The notes under the pieces were generated by a model. That model made no database searches, was not told where the DNA came from, and worked only from the letters and a program-made list of their open reading frames with translations. This document shows, in pieces, positions 8,578 through 17,533 of a stretch of DNA of 64,000 nucleotides (position 1 is its first letter; each line of letters starts with the position of its first letter). The stretch lies in contig UXAT02000005.1 of the NCBI GenBank assembly GCA_900609035.2, positions 1-64,000 on the forward strand, read 5' to 3'. This DNA is from Candidatus Defluviicoccus seviourii (GTDB lineage Bacteria > Pseudomonadota > Alphaproteobacteria > Rhodospirillales > Defluviicoccaceae). The position numbers and the translations under genes were made by a program.

Positions 8578-8931
8578 TCAGGCGGCAGGCCGAGGCGGCC
8601 GCGGGTCGGGTGGGTGGTGGCGACCGCGCCGCAAGGAAGGTTGCCGCGCGGTAGGCTCTGCGAGACGTTCTGGCCGGAGAAGGGCGATGGGTGAGCTCAG
8701 CACGGCGATGGCTGAGGCACAGGCAACCGCGCAGAGGGCGGCGGCGGGCTCTGGCGCCGGGTCGCAGTCGTCATGCCTGTGCGCAGCCGACACGGTCTGC
8801 AGTGCCGGCGTCGCAGTGGCTGCTTCGGTAGGCACAGGCGCAGACGCGGCCACGCTGTGCAGCGGCTGCACCAAAGCCGCGAGCGTGACGGCGAAGGCAA
8901 GGAATGCGTTGCGAACGACCGCGCCCTTCAT
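8578..8931 (-). CDS. Small secreted Cys/His-containing protein
   Basis: 117 residues from ATG 8931. Residues 1-28 form a signal peptide (basic start, hydrophobic core LAFAVTLAALV, then VAASAP). The mature part has His-Asp-Asp-Cys and a later Cys-Ala-Val-Ala-Cys, then a second hydrophobic stretch and a Pro/Arg-rich tail. The layout recalls small DUF2946-type periplasmic proteins linked to metal handling, but the match is by pattern only. It precedes the membrane gene 7980-8474, whose tail is His/Met rich. Confidence 0.5.
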   Translation of the reverse strand: MKGAVVRNAFLAFAVTLAALVQPLHSVAASAPVPTEAATATPALQTVSAAHRHDDCDPAPEPAAALCAVACASAIAVLSSPIALLRPERLAEPTARQPSLRRGRHHPPDPRPPRPAA

Positions 8932-9102
8932 CGCCAAAATGACTGGGATCTTCACCGCGCCTTTGCACCACGCCCGTGACCGACGTGAGCGAAACTCTAG
9001 CCCCCGGGGCACCCGGCTGTCGAGGGGGCCGGCGATTTCGGAGAAGCTGTCCTTGCTGCAGCGGTCGCTATCGCCGGGAGCTCAGGACCGTTTCACGTCG
9101 CC

Positions 9103-9139
9103 AAAAAAACAAGAACGGCGGGGCGCTGGGGCCCCGCCG
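9103..9139 (-). terminator. Rho-independent terminator of acs
   Basis: On the minus strand a 9-bp stem CGGCGGGGC / GCCCCGCCG (9131-9139 and 9116-9124) with a 6-base loop is followed by TTCTTGTTTTTTT. It lies about 35 bases after the acs stop. Confidence 0.88.
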
Positions 9140-9174
9140 GTTGCAGGCTTTGATGGTTTCGCTGGCTCGCCGCG

Positions 9175-11115
9175 CTAGCGGTTCATGCGGTTGTCCACCA
9201 GGTCGCTCACGACCGTCGGATCGGCGAGCGTCGAGGTATCGCCGAGCGCGCCGAAATCGTTCTCGGCGATCTTGCGCAGGATGCGGCGCATGATCTTGCC
9301 GGAGCGGGTCTTCGGCAGACCGGGTGCCCACTGGATGAAGTCAGGCGTCGCGATCGGGCCGATTTCCTGGCGTACCCACTGCACCAGTTCCTTGCGCAGG
9401 ACATCGGACGGCGCCTCGCCCGCGTTCAGCGTCACGTAGGCGTAGATGCCCTGGCCTTTGAGATCGTGCGGGAAGCCGACAACGGCGGCCTCAGCTACCT
9501 TCGGGTGGGCGACCAGCGCGCTTTCGACCTCGGCCGTGCCAAGTCGGTGACCGGCGACGTTGATGACGTCATCGACGCGGCCGGTAATCCAATAATAGCC
9601 GTCGGCGTCGCGGCGGCAGCCGTCACCGGTGAAGTACTTGCCGGGATAGGTCGAGAAGTAGGTCTGCACGAAGCGGTCGTGATCGCGGAACACGGTGCGC
9701 ATCATGCCCGGCCAAGCAGTGGTGATGCACAAGTTGCCCGAGGTTGCGCCTTCGAGCACCTTGCCGTCGGCATCGACGATGCAGGGCTCGACGCCGAAGA
9801 AGGGCCGGGTCGCCGAACCGGGTTTGAGCGCTGTCGCACCCGGCAGCGGCGTGATCAAGATGCCGCCAGTCTCGGTCTGCCACCACGTATCGACGATGGG
9901 GCAGCGTCCCTCGCCGACCACATGATGGTACCACAGCCACGCTTCCGGGTTGATCGGTTCGCCGACCGTGCCGAGAATGCGAATGCTCTTCCGGCTGGTT
10001 TTCTTGACCGGCCCCTCGCCCTCGCGCATCAGGGCCCGGATCGCCGTCGGCGCCGTATAGAAGATATTGACCTTGTGCTTGTCCACCACCTGCCAGAAGC
10101 GTGAGGCATCCGGGTAGTTCGGCACGCCCTCGAACATCACGCTGATGGCGCCGTTGGCGAGCGGCCCATAGACGATGTAGCTGTGCCCGGTCACCCAACC
10201 GATGTCGGCGGTGCACCAATAGATCTCGCCGTCCTTGTAATCGAAGACGTATTGGTGCGTCAGCGATGTATAGACCAAGTAGCCGCCGGTCGTGTGCAAG
10301 ACGCCTTTCGGCTTGCCGGTCGAACCAGACGTGTACAGGATGAACAGCGGGTCCTCGGCGTTCATCTCTTCAGGCGGGCAATCGGTCGACGCCTTCGCCA
10401 TCGCGTCGTCCCACCAGATATCGCGGCCGTCCGCCCAGTCGATCGCGCCACCGGTATGGCGGACGACGACGCACTTGCCGACCGTGGGGCAGCTCTCGAG
10501 CGCCTTGTCGGTGTTCGCCTTTAGGGGGATCTTGCGCCCGCCGCGCACGCCTTCGTCGGCGGTGACGATGACCGTCGAATCGCAATCCTGGATGCGGCCG
10601 GCAAGCGAGTCCGGGGAGAAACCGCCAAACACGATCGAATGCACGGCGCCGATGCGCGCGCACGCCAGCATGGCGATCGGCAGTTCAAGGATCATCGGCA
10701 GGTAGATCGTCACCCGGTCGCCCTTCTTGACGCCGATGCCCTTCAAGACGTTCGCGAACTTGCAGACCTCGCGGTGCAGTTCGCGGTACGTCATCGCCTT
10801 GCTGACCGACGGGTCGTCCCCTTCCCACAGCAGCGCAACCTGATCGCCGCGCTTGGCCAAATGGCGGTCAAGGCAATTCGCGGAAACGTTCAGCGTTCCA
10901 TCAGCGAACCAGCGGATGTGGACATCGGGCGCCTGGAAGTTCACGTCCCGAATCTTGGTGAACGGCTTGATCCAGTCGATCCGTTTTGCCTGCTCGGCCC
11001 AAAATCCTTCCGGATCGGCGACCGAGCGCTTGTACATCTGCAGGTATTTTTCGTTATCGCACCAAGCCGTTTTCGCTACCGCTTCCGGAACGGGAAAAAC
11101 CTGTTCTTCACTCAT
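9175..11115 (-). CDS. acs: Acetyl-CoA synthetase
   Basis: Activates acetate to acetyl-CoA through acetyl-AMP in the cytosol. The 646-residue length is typical. The ATP/AMP motif [11 protein letters not shown] is at 261-271, WWQTETGG follows in the middle of the protein, and the C-terminal catalytic lysine sits in RSGKIMRR (Lys607). That lysine is the site of reversible acetylation in characterised Acs enzymes, so post-translational control is likely. The gene is the last of the minus-strand run tsaD-gpsA-YciI-EVE-acs, about 150 bases after the EVE gene, and ends in a strong terminator. Confidence 0.97.
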   Translation of the reverse strand: MSEEQVFPVPEAVAKTAWCDNEKYLQMYKRSVADPEGFWAEQAKRIDWIKPFTKIRDVNFQAPDVHIRWFADGTLNVSANCLDRHLAKRGDQVALLWEGDDPSVSKAMTYRELHREVCKFANVLKGIGVKKGDRVTIYLPMILELPIAMLACARIGAVHSIVFGGFSPDSLAGRIQDCDSTVIVTADEGVRGGRKIPLKANTDKALESCPTVGKCVVVRHTGGAIDWADGRDIWWDDAMAKASTDCPPEEMNAEDPLFILYTSGSTGKPKGVLHTTGGYLVYTSLTHQYVFDYKDGEIYWCTADIGWVTGHSYIVYGPLANGAISVMFEGVPNYPDASRFWQVVDKHKVNIFYTAPTAIRALMREGEGPVKKTSRKSIRILGTVGEPINPEAWLWYHHVVGEGRCPIVDTWWQTETGGILITPLPGATALKPGSATRPFFGVEPCIVDADGKVLEGATSGNLCITTAWPGMMRTVFRDHDRFVQTYFSTYPGKYFTGDGCRRDADGYYWITGRVDDVINVAGHRLGTAEVESALVAHPKVAEAAVVGFPHDLKGQGIYAYVTLNAGEAPSDVLRKELVQWVRQEIGPIATPDFIQWAPGLPKTRSGKIMRRILRKIAENDFGALGDTSTLADPTVVSDLVDNRMNR

Positions 11116-11266
11116 TGCTCGACGTTAGCCTCCCTATGGATCAAGACCGATCGTATGTTTATTGCCCGCCGCCGGCGGGCACGCCGTGGCAGCCGCTCTT
11201 GGCCGTTTGGGCTGCCTTCTAACCTACTTCTCCTCTCCTCGACAAGCCTGCGGGCCGGCAATGCTC

Positions 11267-11680
11267 TTATCGGGCGAGACCACCCATGCTGGCGATGATT
11301 TGCCAAGCCTGCGGATCGACCGGCATCACCGAAAGCCGGGACTGGCGCACCAGCGCCAAATGCGCGAGCCCTTCTTCGGCCTTGATCGAAGCCAGCGTCA
11401 CCGGCCGCGGCAGCGAGGCAACCATGCGGACATCGACCATGCCGTAGCGGCCACTTGAATCGGTTGGATCGGGATAGTAGGTGCGCACCACCTCGACCAC
11501 GCCGACGATCGCCCGCTCGGCGCCGGAATGATAGAAATAGGCTTGGTCGCCGATCTGCATTGCCTTCAGGTTATTGTTGGCTTGTGCGTTGCGCACGCCA
11601 TCCCAGCATGTCGTGCCAGCCACTTCTTGTTGCTGCCAGGACCAGGCGCCGGGTTCCGATTTTACCAGCCAATACGCCAT
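11267..11680 (-). CDS. EVE domain protein
   Basis: A 137-residue single EVE domain, of the PUA-like fold that reads modified nucleobases. The family hallmark AYWLVKSEP opens the protein, followed by WDGVRNAQANNNL and the FYHSG loop. In bacteria such proteins are proposed to bind modified RNA or DNA bases; the ligand here is unknown. It follows the YciI-like gene and precedes acs, a gene order common in alphaproteobacteria. Confidence 0.92.
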   Translation of the reverse strand: MAYWLVKSEPGAWSWQQQEVAGTTCWDGVRNAQANNNLKAMQIGDQAYFYHSGAERAIVGVVEVVRTYYPDPTDSSGRYGMVDVRMVASLPRPVTLASIKAEEGLAHLALVRQSRLSVMPVDPQAWQIIASMGGLAR

Positions 11681-11701
11681 CGTTCAGCGTCGCCCGCCGC
11701 G

Positions 11702-11995
11702 TCAGACGCCGGGCGGGAAGACCTTCTTCCAGCGGTGAATCTCGACGCGCTCGAACAGGCCGGCGTGCTCATACGGATCGCCGGCGGCGAAGTCTTCGGC
11801 GGCCTTGCGGTCGGGGAAATCCAGGACCAGCATGCTGCCGGTCATTTGCGTGCCGTCATCGGTCTGCAGCGGACCCGCAGCGAGGATCATCTCTTCAAAG
11901 CGATAGAGGTATTCAAGGTGTGCCGCCCGCGTCGCCTCGCGCAGCTTCTGCGCGTTCGGCTTGTCGTGGCACATGAAGACGAAATACACGCGCAA
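11702..11995 (-). CDS. YciI-like protein
   Basis: 97 residues with the ferredoxin-like YciI fold: MRVYFVFMCHDKPN at the start, HLEYL with the conserved His in the middle, and a closing DPYEHAGLFERVEIHRW strand-helix-strand. YciI-like proteins are small dimers with a proposed but unproven enzymatic role. The gene lies between gpsA and the EVE gene on the same strand. Confidence 0.9.
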   Translation of the reverse strand: MRVYFVFMCHDKPNAQKLREATRAAHLEYLYRFEEMILAAGPLQTDDGTQMTGSMLVLDFPDRKAAEDFAAGDPYEHAGLFERVEIHRWKKVFPPGV

Positions 11996-12098
11996 GTCCT
12001 CCCTCTTGTTCGCGCCCCGCGGGCTTCGTTGTTGGCAGAGCTATAACACATCGCACGGCAGGCGGCGATACTCAGGGCTCGGGCGGCAATCGGCGAAC

Positions 12099-13133
12099 CT
12101 ATGGCCCGCAGCGGTCGACTGGGCCGGTCACCGCATCCTCGTCACGAAATGGGCGCGCGAGCAGGGACGCAATGGTCGCATCGAGATCGGCGCCACGATT
12201 CAGCACGGCATCGACGGCGCTTGCGATCGGCATCGAGATGCGGTGACGTTCGGCGAGCGCTACGACCGCGGCGGCTGTGAAGACGCCCTCCGTCACCCCT
12301 TGGCGCCGCGTCAGCGCGTCCGCCAGCCGCGCTCCCTCGCCCAAGGCAACACCGAGCGAGAAGTTGCGCGATTGCAGCGCGCTGCAGGTGAGCACCAGGT
12401 CGCCCAGGCCTGAGAGCCCGGTGAGCGTTGCAGGCTTGGCTCCCACCGCGACAGCGAGCCGGGCCATCTCCGCCAGTCCGCGGGTGATCAGTGCGGCCCG
12501 TGCGTTATCGCCAAGCCCGCGGCCGGCGACGATGCCGCAGGCGATCGCGAGCACGTTCTTGACCGCGCCACCCAGTTCGGCGCCGATGACGTCATCGGTC
12601 GAATAGATGCGAAAGCGCGGCGTTCCGATCGCGGCCGGCAGGTCGCGCCGAACGTCCGCATCGGCGCAGGCGAGCGTGACTGCCGTCGGCAGCTCGCGCG
12701 CCACCTCGGCGGCGAAACTCGGTCCCGACAGCACCGCGAGCGGCACCGTCGGTCCCAACACCTGACGCACCACTTCGCTCATCCGGGCGCCTGAGCCCTG
12801 CTCAATGCCCTTGGCACAGATTACGGCAGGTGTCCGCGCCAGCCAGTCACGGGCTGCCTCGGCGAGGACAGTACGCACCGCTTGCGCCGGAACGCAGATC
12901 AGAACCGCGTCGGCGCTGAGCGCAGCAGAAAGCGCGGTCGTTGCGGTGAGGGCGGGGGGCAGGGTGATCCCTGCAAGCGCGTGATTGTTCTCGTGATCGC
13001 GGGTGATCGCTTCGGCAAGCGCGGGACGTCGCGCCCATACGATCGCCGCGCGGCCGGCGCGGCAGGCGGTGAGTGCCAGCGCCGTGCCCCAGGCCCCGGC
13101 ACCCAGCACCCCGATTCGGGCGATTGCGCTCAA
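12099..13133 (-). CDS. gpsA: Glycerol-3-phosphate dehydrogenase [NAD(P)+]
   Basis: Reduces dihydroxyacetone phosphate to sn-glycerol-3-phosphate for phospholipid synthesis. The NAD(P)-binding loop GAGAWG is at 11-16, and the catalytic lysine region GGAVKNVLAIACG and the LSGLGDLVLTC signature are present. The start is TTG 13133, with GGAGG 8 bases upstream; no ATG is better placed. 344 residues is slightly longer than average because of a short C-terminal tail. The gene begins 28 bases after tsaD ends, so the two are very likely one transcript. Confidence 0.95.
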   Translation of the reverse strand: MSAIARIGVLGAGAWGTALALTACRAGRAAIVWARRPALAEAITRDHENNHALAGITLPPALTATTALSAALSADAVLICVPAQAVRTVLAEAARDWLARTPAVICAKGIEQGSGARMSEVVRQVLGPTVPLAVLSGPSFAAEVARELPTAVTLACADADVRRDLPAAIGTPRFRIYSTDDVIGAELGGAVKNVLAIACGIVAGRGLGDNARAALITRGLAEMARLAVAVGAKPATLTGLSGLGDLVLTCSALQSRNFSLGVALGEGARLADALTRRQGVTEGVFTAAAVVALAERHRISMPIASAVDAVLNRGADLDATIASLLARPFRDEDAVTGPVDRCGP

Positions 13134-13160
13134 ATGCTCCGCCTCCGGCCGCGCACGAAC

Positions 13161-14249
13161 TCAAGCCTTGACGCCGGCAAAGGCGGCCGGCGGGGCTTCA
13201 GGATCGAGCGGCCAGCGTGGCCGCGGCCGGAAGTCGAGGGCATCGGTGAGGCCCAAGCGCAGGCGTTCGATGCCGGCCCAGGCGATCATCGCGCCGTTGT
13301 CCGTGCACAGGCGCAAGGGGGGGGCCACCATACGGATGTCGGTTTCCTCGGCCAATCGCGCTAGTCGCGCCCGCAGGTCCTTGTTCGCTGCGACGCCGCC
13401 GGCGATGACAAGCGCACCGCCCGCAGGAACGATGTGGCGGAAGGCCGCGATTGCGTGCGCAGCGCGATCAGCCACCGCTTCGCCGGCGGCGGCCTGAAAC
13501 GACGCGCATACGTCGGCGATGTCCTGCTCGCTCAAGGGGCCGTCGGCCCGCTTCAGGCCATCGACCAACTGCTTGACAGCTGTTTTCAGGCCGGAAAAGG
13601 AGAAATCGCACCCCGGACGGCCCTTCATCGGACGCGGCAGCGGAAATCGCCTCGGATCGCCGTTGCGCGCGCAAGCCTCCACCGGCGGGCCGCCGGGATA
13701 GCCCAGGCCCAGCATGCGTGCGACCTTGTCGAAGGCCTCGCCCAAGGCATCATCGATGGTGGTGCCGAGCCGGCGGTAGCTGCCGACCCCAGCGACGACC
13801 AACAGCTGGCAGTGGCCGCCCGAGGCCAGCAGCAACAGGTATGGGAAAGGGAGATCGTCGGTCAGCCGCGCCGTAAGCGCGTGTGCTTCCAGGTGGTTGA
13901 CGGCGAGAAACGGCTTCCCGGCCGCGAGCGCGATCGCTTTTGCCGTCATCATCCCGACGATCACGCCGCCGATCAGGCCGGGTCCAGCGGCGGCGGCGAC
14001 GCCATCTAAGTCCGCGAACGCAACTCCGGCATCGGTCATCGCTTGGGATATGAGGCTGTCAAGGTATTGAAGGTGGGCGCGCGCCGCCACTTCCGGGACG
14101 ACGCCGCCGAAGGCCTGATGCTGTTCGCGCTGGGAGCGGACGCAGTCGGCATGGATCTGCCGATCGCCGGTCACCACGGCGGCCGCCGTTTCATCGCAGC
14201 TCGTCTCGATGCCGAGTACCCGCAAAGGCCTTTCCCCGACCGTTGTCAC
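13161..14249 (-). CDS. tsaD: tRNA threonylcarbamoyladenosine transferase subunit TsaD
   Basis: Catalytic subunit that transfers the threonylcarbamoyl group to A37 of ANN-decoding tRNAs. The N-terminal ASKHA-type motif GIETSCDET (13-21) and the metal-binding HLEAH (119-123) are intact, and GGPPVEACA and [10 protein letters not shown] follow. The start is GTG 14249. It heads the minus-strand run with gpsA and diverges from hemC across only about 50 bases, an arrangement conserved in alphaproteobacteria. Confidence 0.97.
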   Translation of the reverse strand: MTTVGERPLRVLGIETSCDETAAAVVTGDRQIHADCVRSQREQHQAFGGVVPEVAARAHLQYLDSLISQAMTDAGVAFADLDGVAAAAGPGLIGGVIVGMMTAKAIALAAGKPFLAVNHLEAHALTARLTDDLPFPYLLLLASGGHCQLLVVAGVGSYRRLGTTIDDALGEAFDKVARMLGLGYPGGPPVEACARNGDPRRFPLPRPMKGRPGCDFSFSGLKTAVKQLVDGLKRADGPLSEQDIADVCASFQAAAGEAVADRAAHAIAAFRHIVPAGGALVIAGGVAANKDLRARLARLAEETDIRMVAPPLRLCTDNGAMIAWAGIERLRLGLTDALDFRPRPRWPLDPEAPPAAFAGVKA

Positions 14250-14302
14250 CGATTATGACGCCTCCAGTTGAGTGTAGGAAACGACTTTCGTTTGCAATAG
14301 GC

Positions 14303-15235
14303 ATGCTTCACCTCCCGCTCCGCATCGGCACCCGCGGCAGTCCCTTGGCGCTGGCGCAAACCGAGGCCACGATCACATGGCTCGCGGCCGTCTGTGCCGA
14401 GCTGAGTGCGCCCGGGGCGATCACAGTCACCGCCATCCGCACCACCGGCGATACGGTCCAGGACCGGACGCTGGCGGAGATCGGCGGCAAGGGACTGTTC
14501 ACGCGCGAGATCGACGACGCCATGCTGGCGGGCCGGATCGATCTTGCCGTGCACTCGGTCAAGGACCTGCCGACCTGGTTGCCCGACGGCATCGTGCTGG
14601 CGGCGCTGTTGCCGCGCGGTGATCCGCGCGATGCCCTGATTGCGCATCGGGCCGCCAGCCTTGCGGACCTCGCGCCTGGTGCCGTCATCGGTACCGCATC
14701 GCTGCGCCGGCAGGCACAGCTCCTCCATCGGCGACCGGACGTGAGGGTGGTGCCTTTGCGCGGCAATGTCAGCACCAGGCTTGCCCGAGTCGGTCATGAC
14801 GGTCTCGATGCCACCCTGCTGGCGGCTGCAGGCCTTGCCCGCCTGGGCCTCGCTGACCGGGCAACGGCGCTCCTGGAGCCGGAAGAGATGTTGCCCGCGG
14901 TCGGCCAGGCCGCCATCGGCATCACCTGCCGCACCGACGATGCGGCACTCTGCGAACTGCTGCAGGCGGCCTCCGACCCTGCCACCGCGCGGGAGGTGGC
15001 GGCGGAGCGGGCGATGCTGGCGGTACTCGACGGCTCCTGCCGGACGCCGATCGCAGGCTTCGCGCGCCATGACGCCGCCGGCACGCTTGAACTCGTGGGA
15101 CTGCTGGCGCGACCCGACGGCAGCCAGGTGATCACGGGGAGCAAACGCGGTGCCGGCTCGGAAGCCGACGCGATCGGCCGCGCGTTGGGCGAGGAGCTGA
15201 AGGCCCGCGCCGGGCCGGGCTTCCTCACTTGGTGA
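14303..15235 (+). CDS. hemC: Porphobilinogen deaminase (hydroxymethylbilane synthase)
   Basis: Polymerises four porphobilinogens into hydroxymethylbilane in heme/B12 synthesis. RIGTRGSPLALAQ opens the protein, active-site Arg/Asp residues lie in GGKGLFTREID and LAVHSVKDLPT, RGNVSTRL follows, and Cys246 in DGSCRTPIAG carries the dipyrromethane cofactor. ATG 14303 gives 310 residues and the normal N-terminus; the frame is open from 14243. It is the first gene of a hemC-hemD-mic60-hemY operon. Confidence 0.97.
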   Translation: MLHLPLRIGTRGSPLALAQTEATITWLAAVCAELSAPGAITVTAIRTTGDTVQDRTLAEIGGKGLFTREIDDAMLAGRIDLAVHSVKDLPTWLPDGIVLAALLPRGDPRDALIAHRAASLADLAPGAVIGTASLRRQAQLLHRRPDVRVVPLRGNVSTRLARVGHDGLDATLLAAAGLARLGLADRATALLEPEEMLPAVGQAAIGITCRTDDAALCELLQAASDPATAREVAAERAMLAVLDGSCRTPIAGFARHDAAGTLELVGLLARPDGSQVITGSKRGAGSEADAIGRALGEELKARAGPGFLTW

Positions 15236-15240
15236 CGGTC

Positions 15241-16017
15241 ATGGCGATGAACGCCGCCACCAGACGTCCGTTCACGGTCCTGATCACCCGGCCAGTTGCC
15301 GACGCCGGTCCGCTCGCGGCTGCGCTCGCCGCACGCGGTATCGCCGCCCGGCTCGAACCGCTGCTGCTGATCGAGTTCTCGCCCGGCCCGACGCTGGCGC
15401 TCGCGGGTGTGCAGGCGATCCTGGCCACCAGCGCCAACGGCGTGCGGGCGCTCTCCCTGCGCACCGAGTGCCGCGCGCTGCCACTGTTCGCGGTCGGCGA
15501 TGCGACCGCGCGGGAGGCGCGCGAGCAAGGCTTTATCACGGTCGAGAGCGCAAGCGGCGATGTCGAGGCGCTCGCAGTGCTCGTGAAAAGGCGCCTCGAT
15601 CCGACCCAAGGCACGCTCTTGCATGTTGCCGGCACCGCCCTGGCCGGAGACCTCGCGACCGACCTCGCCATCGCCGGCTTTGCCTGCCGGCGCGAGGTTC
15701 TGTACCGGGCGCGGACAGCGGAAGGGTTGAGCGAGGAGACAGCAGCGGCCCTGCGCGAAGGCTTGGTCGATGGCGTGCTCCTCTACTCGCCGCGGACGGC
15801 CGCGACCTTCGTGCAGCTGGCGAGGGCCGCCGGGCTGGCTGCGCAATGCGTGCACCAGCATGCCTTTTGCCTCAGCGCCGCCGTTGCCGCAGCCGTGAAC
15901 CAGCTTGCGTGGAAGGCCGTTGTTACGGCTGCTATGCCGACCGAAGCAGCGCTCGTGGCGGCCGTCGCGCGCGCTGCAGCCGAGGTCGCGGAGCACGGTC
16001 CGATGATGCCCAGTTGA
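15241..16017 (+). CDS. hemD: Uroporphyrinogen-III synthase
   Basis: Closes hydroxymethylbilane with inversion of ring D to give uroporphyrinogen III. The family is poorly conserved, but VLITRPVADAGPLAAALAARG at the N-terminus, the ATSANGVRAL loop and the LLYSPRTAATF stretch near the C-terminus are characteristic, and the position after hemC is decisive. ATG 15241 (258 residues) or 15247 are both possible; it starts 5 bases after the hemC stop. Confidence 0.92.
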   Translation: MAMNAATRRPFTVLITRPVADAGPLAAALAARGIAARLEPLLLIEFSPGPTLALAGVQAILATSANGVRALSLRTECRALPLFAVGDATAREAREQGFITVESASGDVEALAVLVKRRLDPTQGTLLHVAGTALAGDLATDLAIAGFACRREVLYRARTAEGLSEETAAALREGLVDGVLLYSPRTAATFVQLARAAGLAAQCVHQHAFCLSAAVAAAVNQLAWKAVVTAAMPTEAALVAAVARAAAEVAEHGPMMPS

Positions 16018-16119
16018 ACGCCGGCACGATTTTGTCTCCCACGCCCGCGCCGATGGCTGTAATGTCGGCGCCGTCAACCCGGGACAACCGGGGAATCCGA
16101 GGATGGAGGGCAGGCCCGC

Positions 16120-17529
16120 ATGAGCACCGTGGCCAAGGGGGATTCACCCGAGGGCGCGCCTGAGTCGACACGCGTTGAGGAAGCTGCGACCATCGCAGAG
16201 GCATCCCAGACGGAAGTATCCCAGGCGGACACCGCCGAGGCCGCAGCAACAGCCGCGGCAACCTCGTCCGCGACGGCGATGCCGGCATCGAGCCCGGCAC
16301 GGCCGAGCGCAGAGGCTCCGGCGCCGCGCAAAGGCGGGGGGGTCGGCACCGTCCTGCGGACACTGATCGTCGTCGCCGTTCTCGCCGCGGTCGCGTGGTT
16401 CACGCAACCGCAGTGGCGGCCACTGCTTGCCCAGTACTTCCCGGGCCTGGTTCCTCCTGAGGCCGCCCCCGCCGCGTCGCTCGCGGACTTGAACAAGCTC
16501 GACCGCGACCTGCGGGCGCGGATCGAGAGCCTTGAAGCTGCGCTGAGCAAACTCAAGACCGAAGCGGCCGAAGCCGAGAAGCGGTTCGCAGCGGCGATGA
16601 CGCAGCACGAAGAGATGGTGGCTGCTGCCGCTCCGGCACCTGCAGGCGGTGAGGCGGCCACGCCGGCAGCCGCAAACCCGCTGCCCTTGTTCCAGGAAAG
16701 GGCGGACGCAATGGAGCAGCGGGTCGACAGCGTCGCTCGCCGTATCGATGCGCTGGAACAGCGCACCGGCGGCATCGACCGCCGTACCCAGGCGACAGAG
16801 CAGCGTGGCGACGCGCTGGCGCAGCGGCTGGAGACGCAGGACCAGGAGATGGGGCGGGTGCTAGGCGCTCTCGGCAATGCGGAAGGCGTAGCACCGCGGG
16901 TCGATGCCCTGGAGAAGGACAGCCTGCAGGCGAAGCGGCTCGCCGACAGTCTGCGCGAGCTGCGCGAGACGGCTGTCGTCACGCGCGATGAGGCGACTTC
17001 GGTTCACCTGGCAGTGCTGGCGACCAACCAGCTCACGATTGCCGTCAACCGCAGTGGTCCGTTCGCTGCCGAGCTCAAGGCGCTGCAGGCCGTGGCACCC
17101 GAGAGCGCGCGGCCGGCACTCGATACCCTTGCTCCTTATGCCGCAACGGGCGTCCTGGCCGAGGAGACGTTGAAGGCCCGCTTCCCGGCAGTGGCACGTG
17201 CCGTCGCTGCCACCAAGGTAACACTGAGCGGCGACACCTGGACCGAACGCACGCTCAACCGCCTGACCCAGCTGGTCTCGGTCCGCAAGACCGGCCCGGA
17301 TGCGATTGCCGCCGGCGGCACTGACGGCCGTCTGGCCGAAGCCGAGCAGGTGCTGGCGAAGAGCGATCTCGCCGCCGCCGTCAAGGCACTGGAGGGGCTC
17401 GACACGCCGGCAGCGGCAGAGGCGGCAGCGCCTTGGATCGAAGCCGCGAAGGCGAGGCTCGCTGTCGATGAGGCGCTGGTGGCGGTGCAGGCGAGCCTCG
17501 TGGCGCAGCCGGCGGGGTCGGGGAGCTGA
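16120..17529 (+). CDS. Mic60/mitofilin-like inner-membrane protein (COG4223)
   Basis: 469 residues. A disordered, Ala/Glu/Thr/Pro-rich cytoplasmic N-terminus (1-75) is followed by one transmembrane segment (about 77-95), a long periplasmic coiled coil (about 115-320) and a compact C-terminal domain. This is the domain order of alphaproteobacterial Mic60, the homologue of the mitochondrial cristae-junction protein, and its usual location is the hem cluster before hemY, as here. In alphaproteobacteria it is proposed to shape intracytoplasmic membranes and tether the envelope. It ends only 4 bases before hemY. Confidence 0.88.
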   Translation: MSTVAKGDSPEGAPESTRVEEAATIAEASQTEVSQADTAEAAATAAATSSATAMPASSPARPSAEAPAPRKGGGVGTVLRTLIVVAVLAAVAWFTQPQWRPLLAQYFPGLVPPEAAPAASLADLNKLDRDLRARIESLEAALSKLKTEAAEAEKRFAAAMTQHEEMVAAAAPAPAGGEAATPAAANPLPLFQERADAMEQRVDSVARRIDALEQRTGGIDRRTQATEQRGDALAQRLETQDQEMGRVLGALGNAEGVAPRVDALEKDSLQAKRLADSLRELRETAVVTRDEATSVHLAVLATNQLTIAVNRSGPFAAELKALQAVAPESARPALDTLAPYAATGVLAEETLKARFPAVARAVAATKVTLSGDTWTERTLNRLTQLVSVRKTGPDAIAAGGTDGRLAEAEQVLAKSDLAAAVKALEGLDTPAAAEAAAPWIEAAKARLAVDEALVAVQASLVAQPAGSGS

Positions 17530-17533
17530 TGCG

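Noticed and set aside
14794..16077. Open frame of 427 codons on the minus strand opposite hemC/hemD
   Set aside because: Arg-rich shadow over two well-supported genes.
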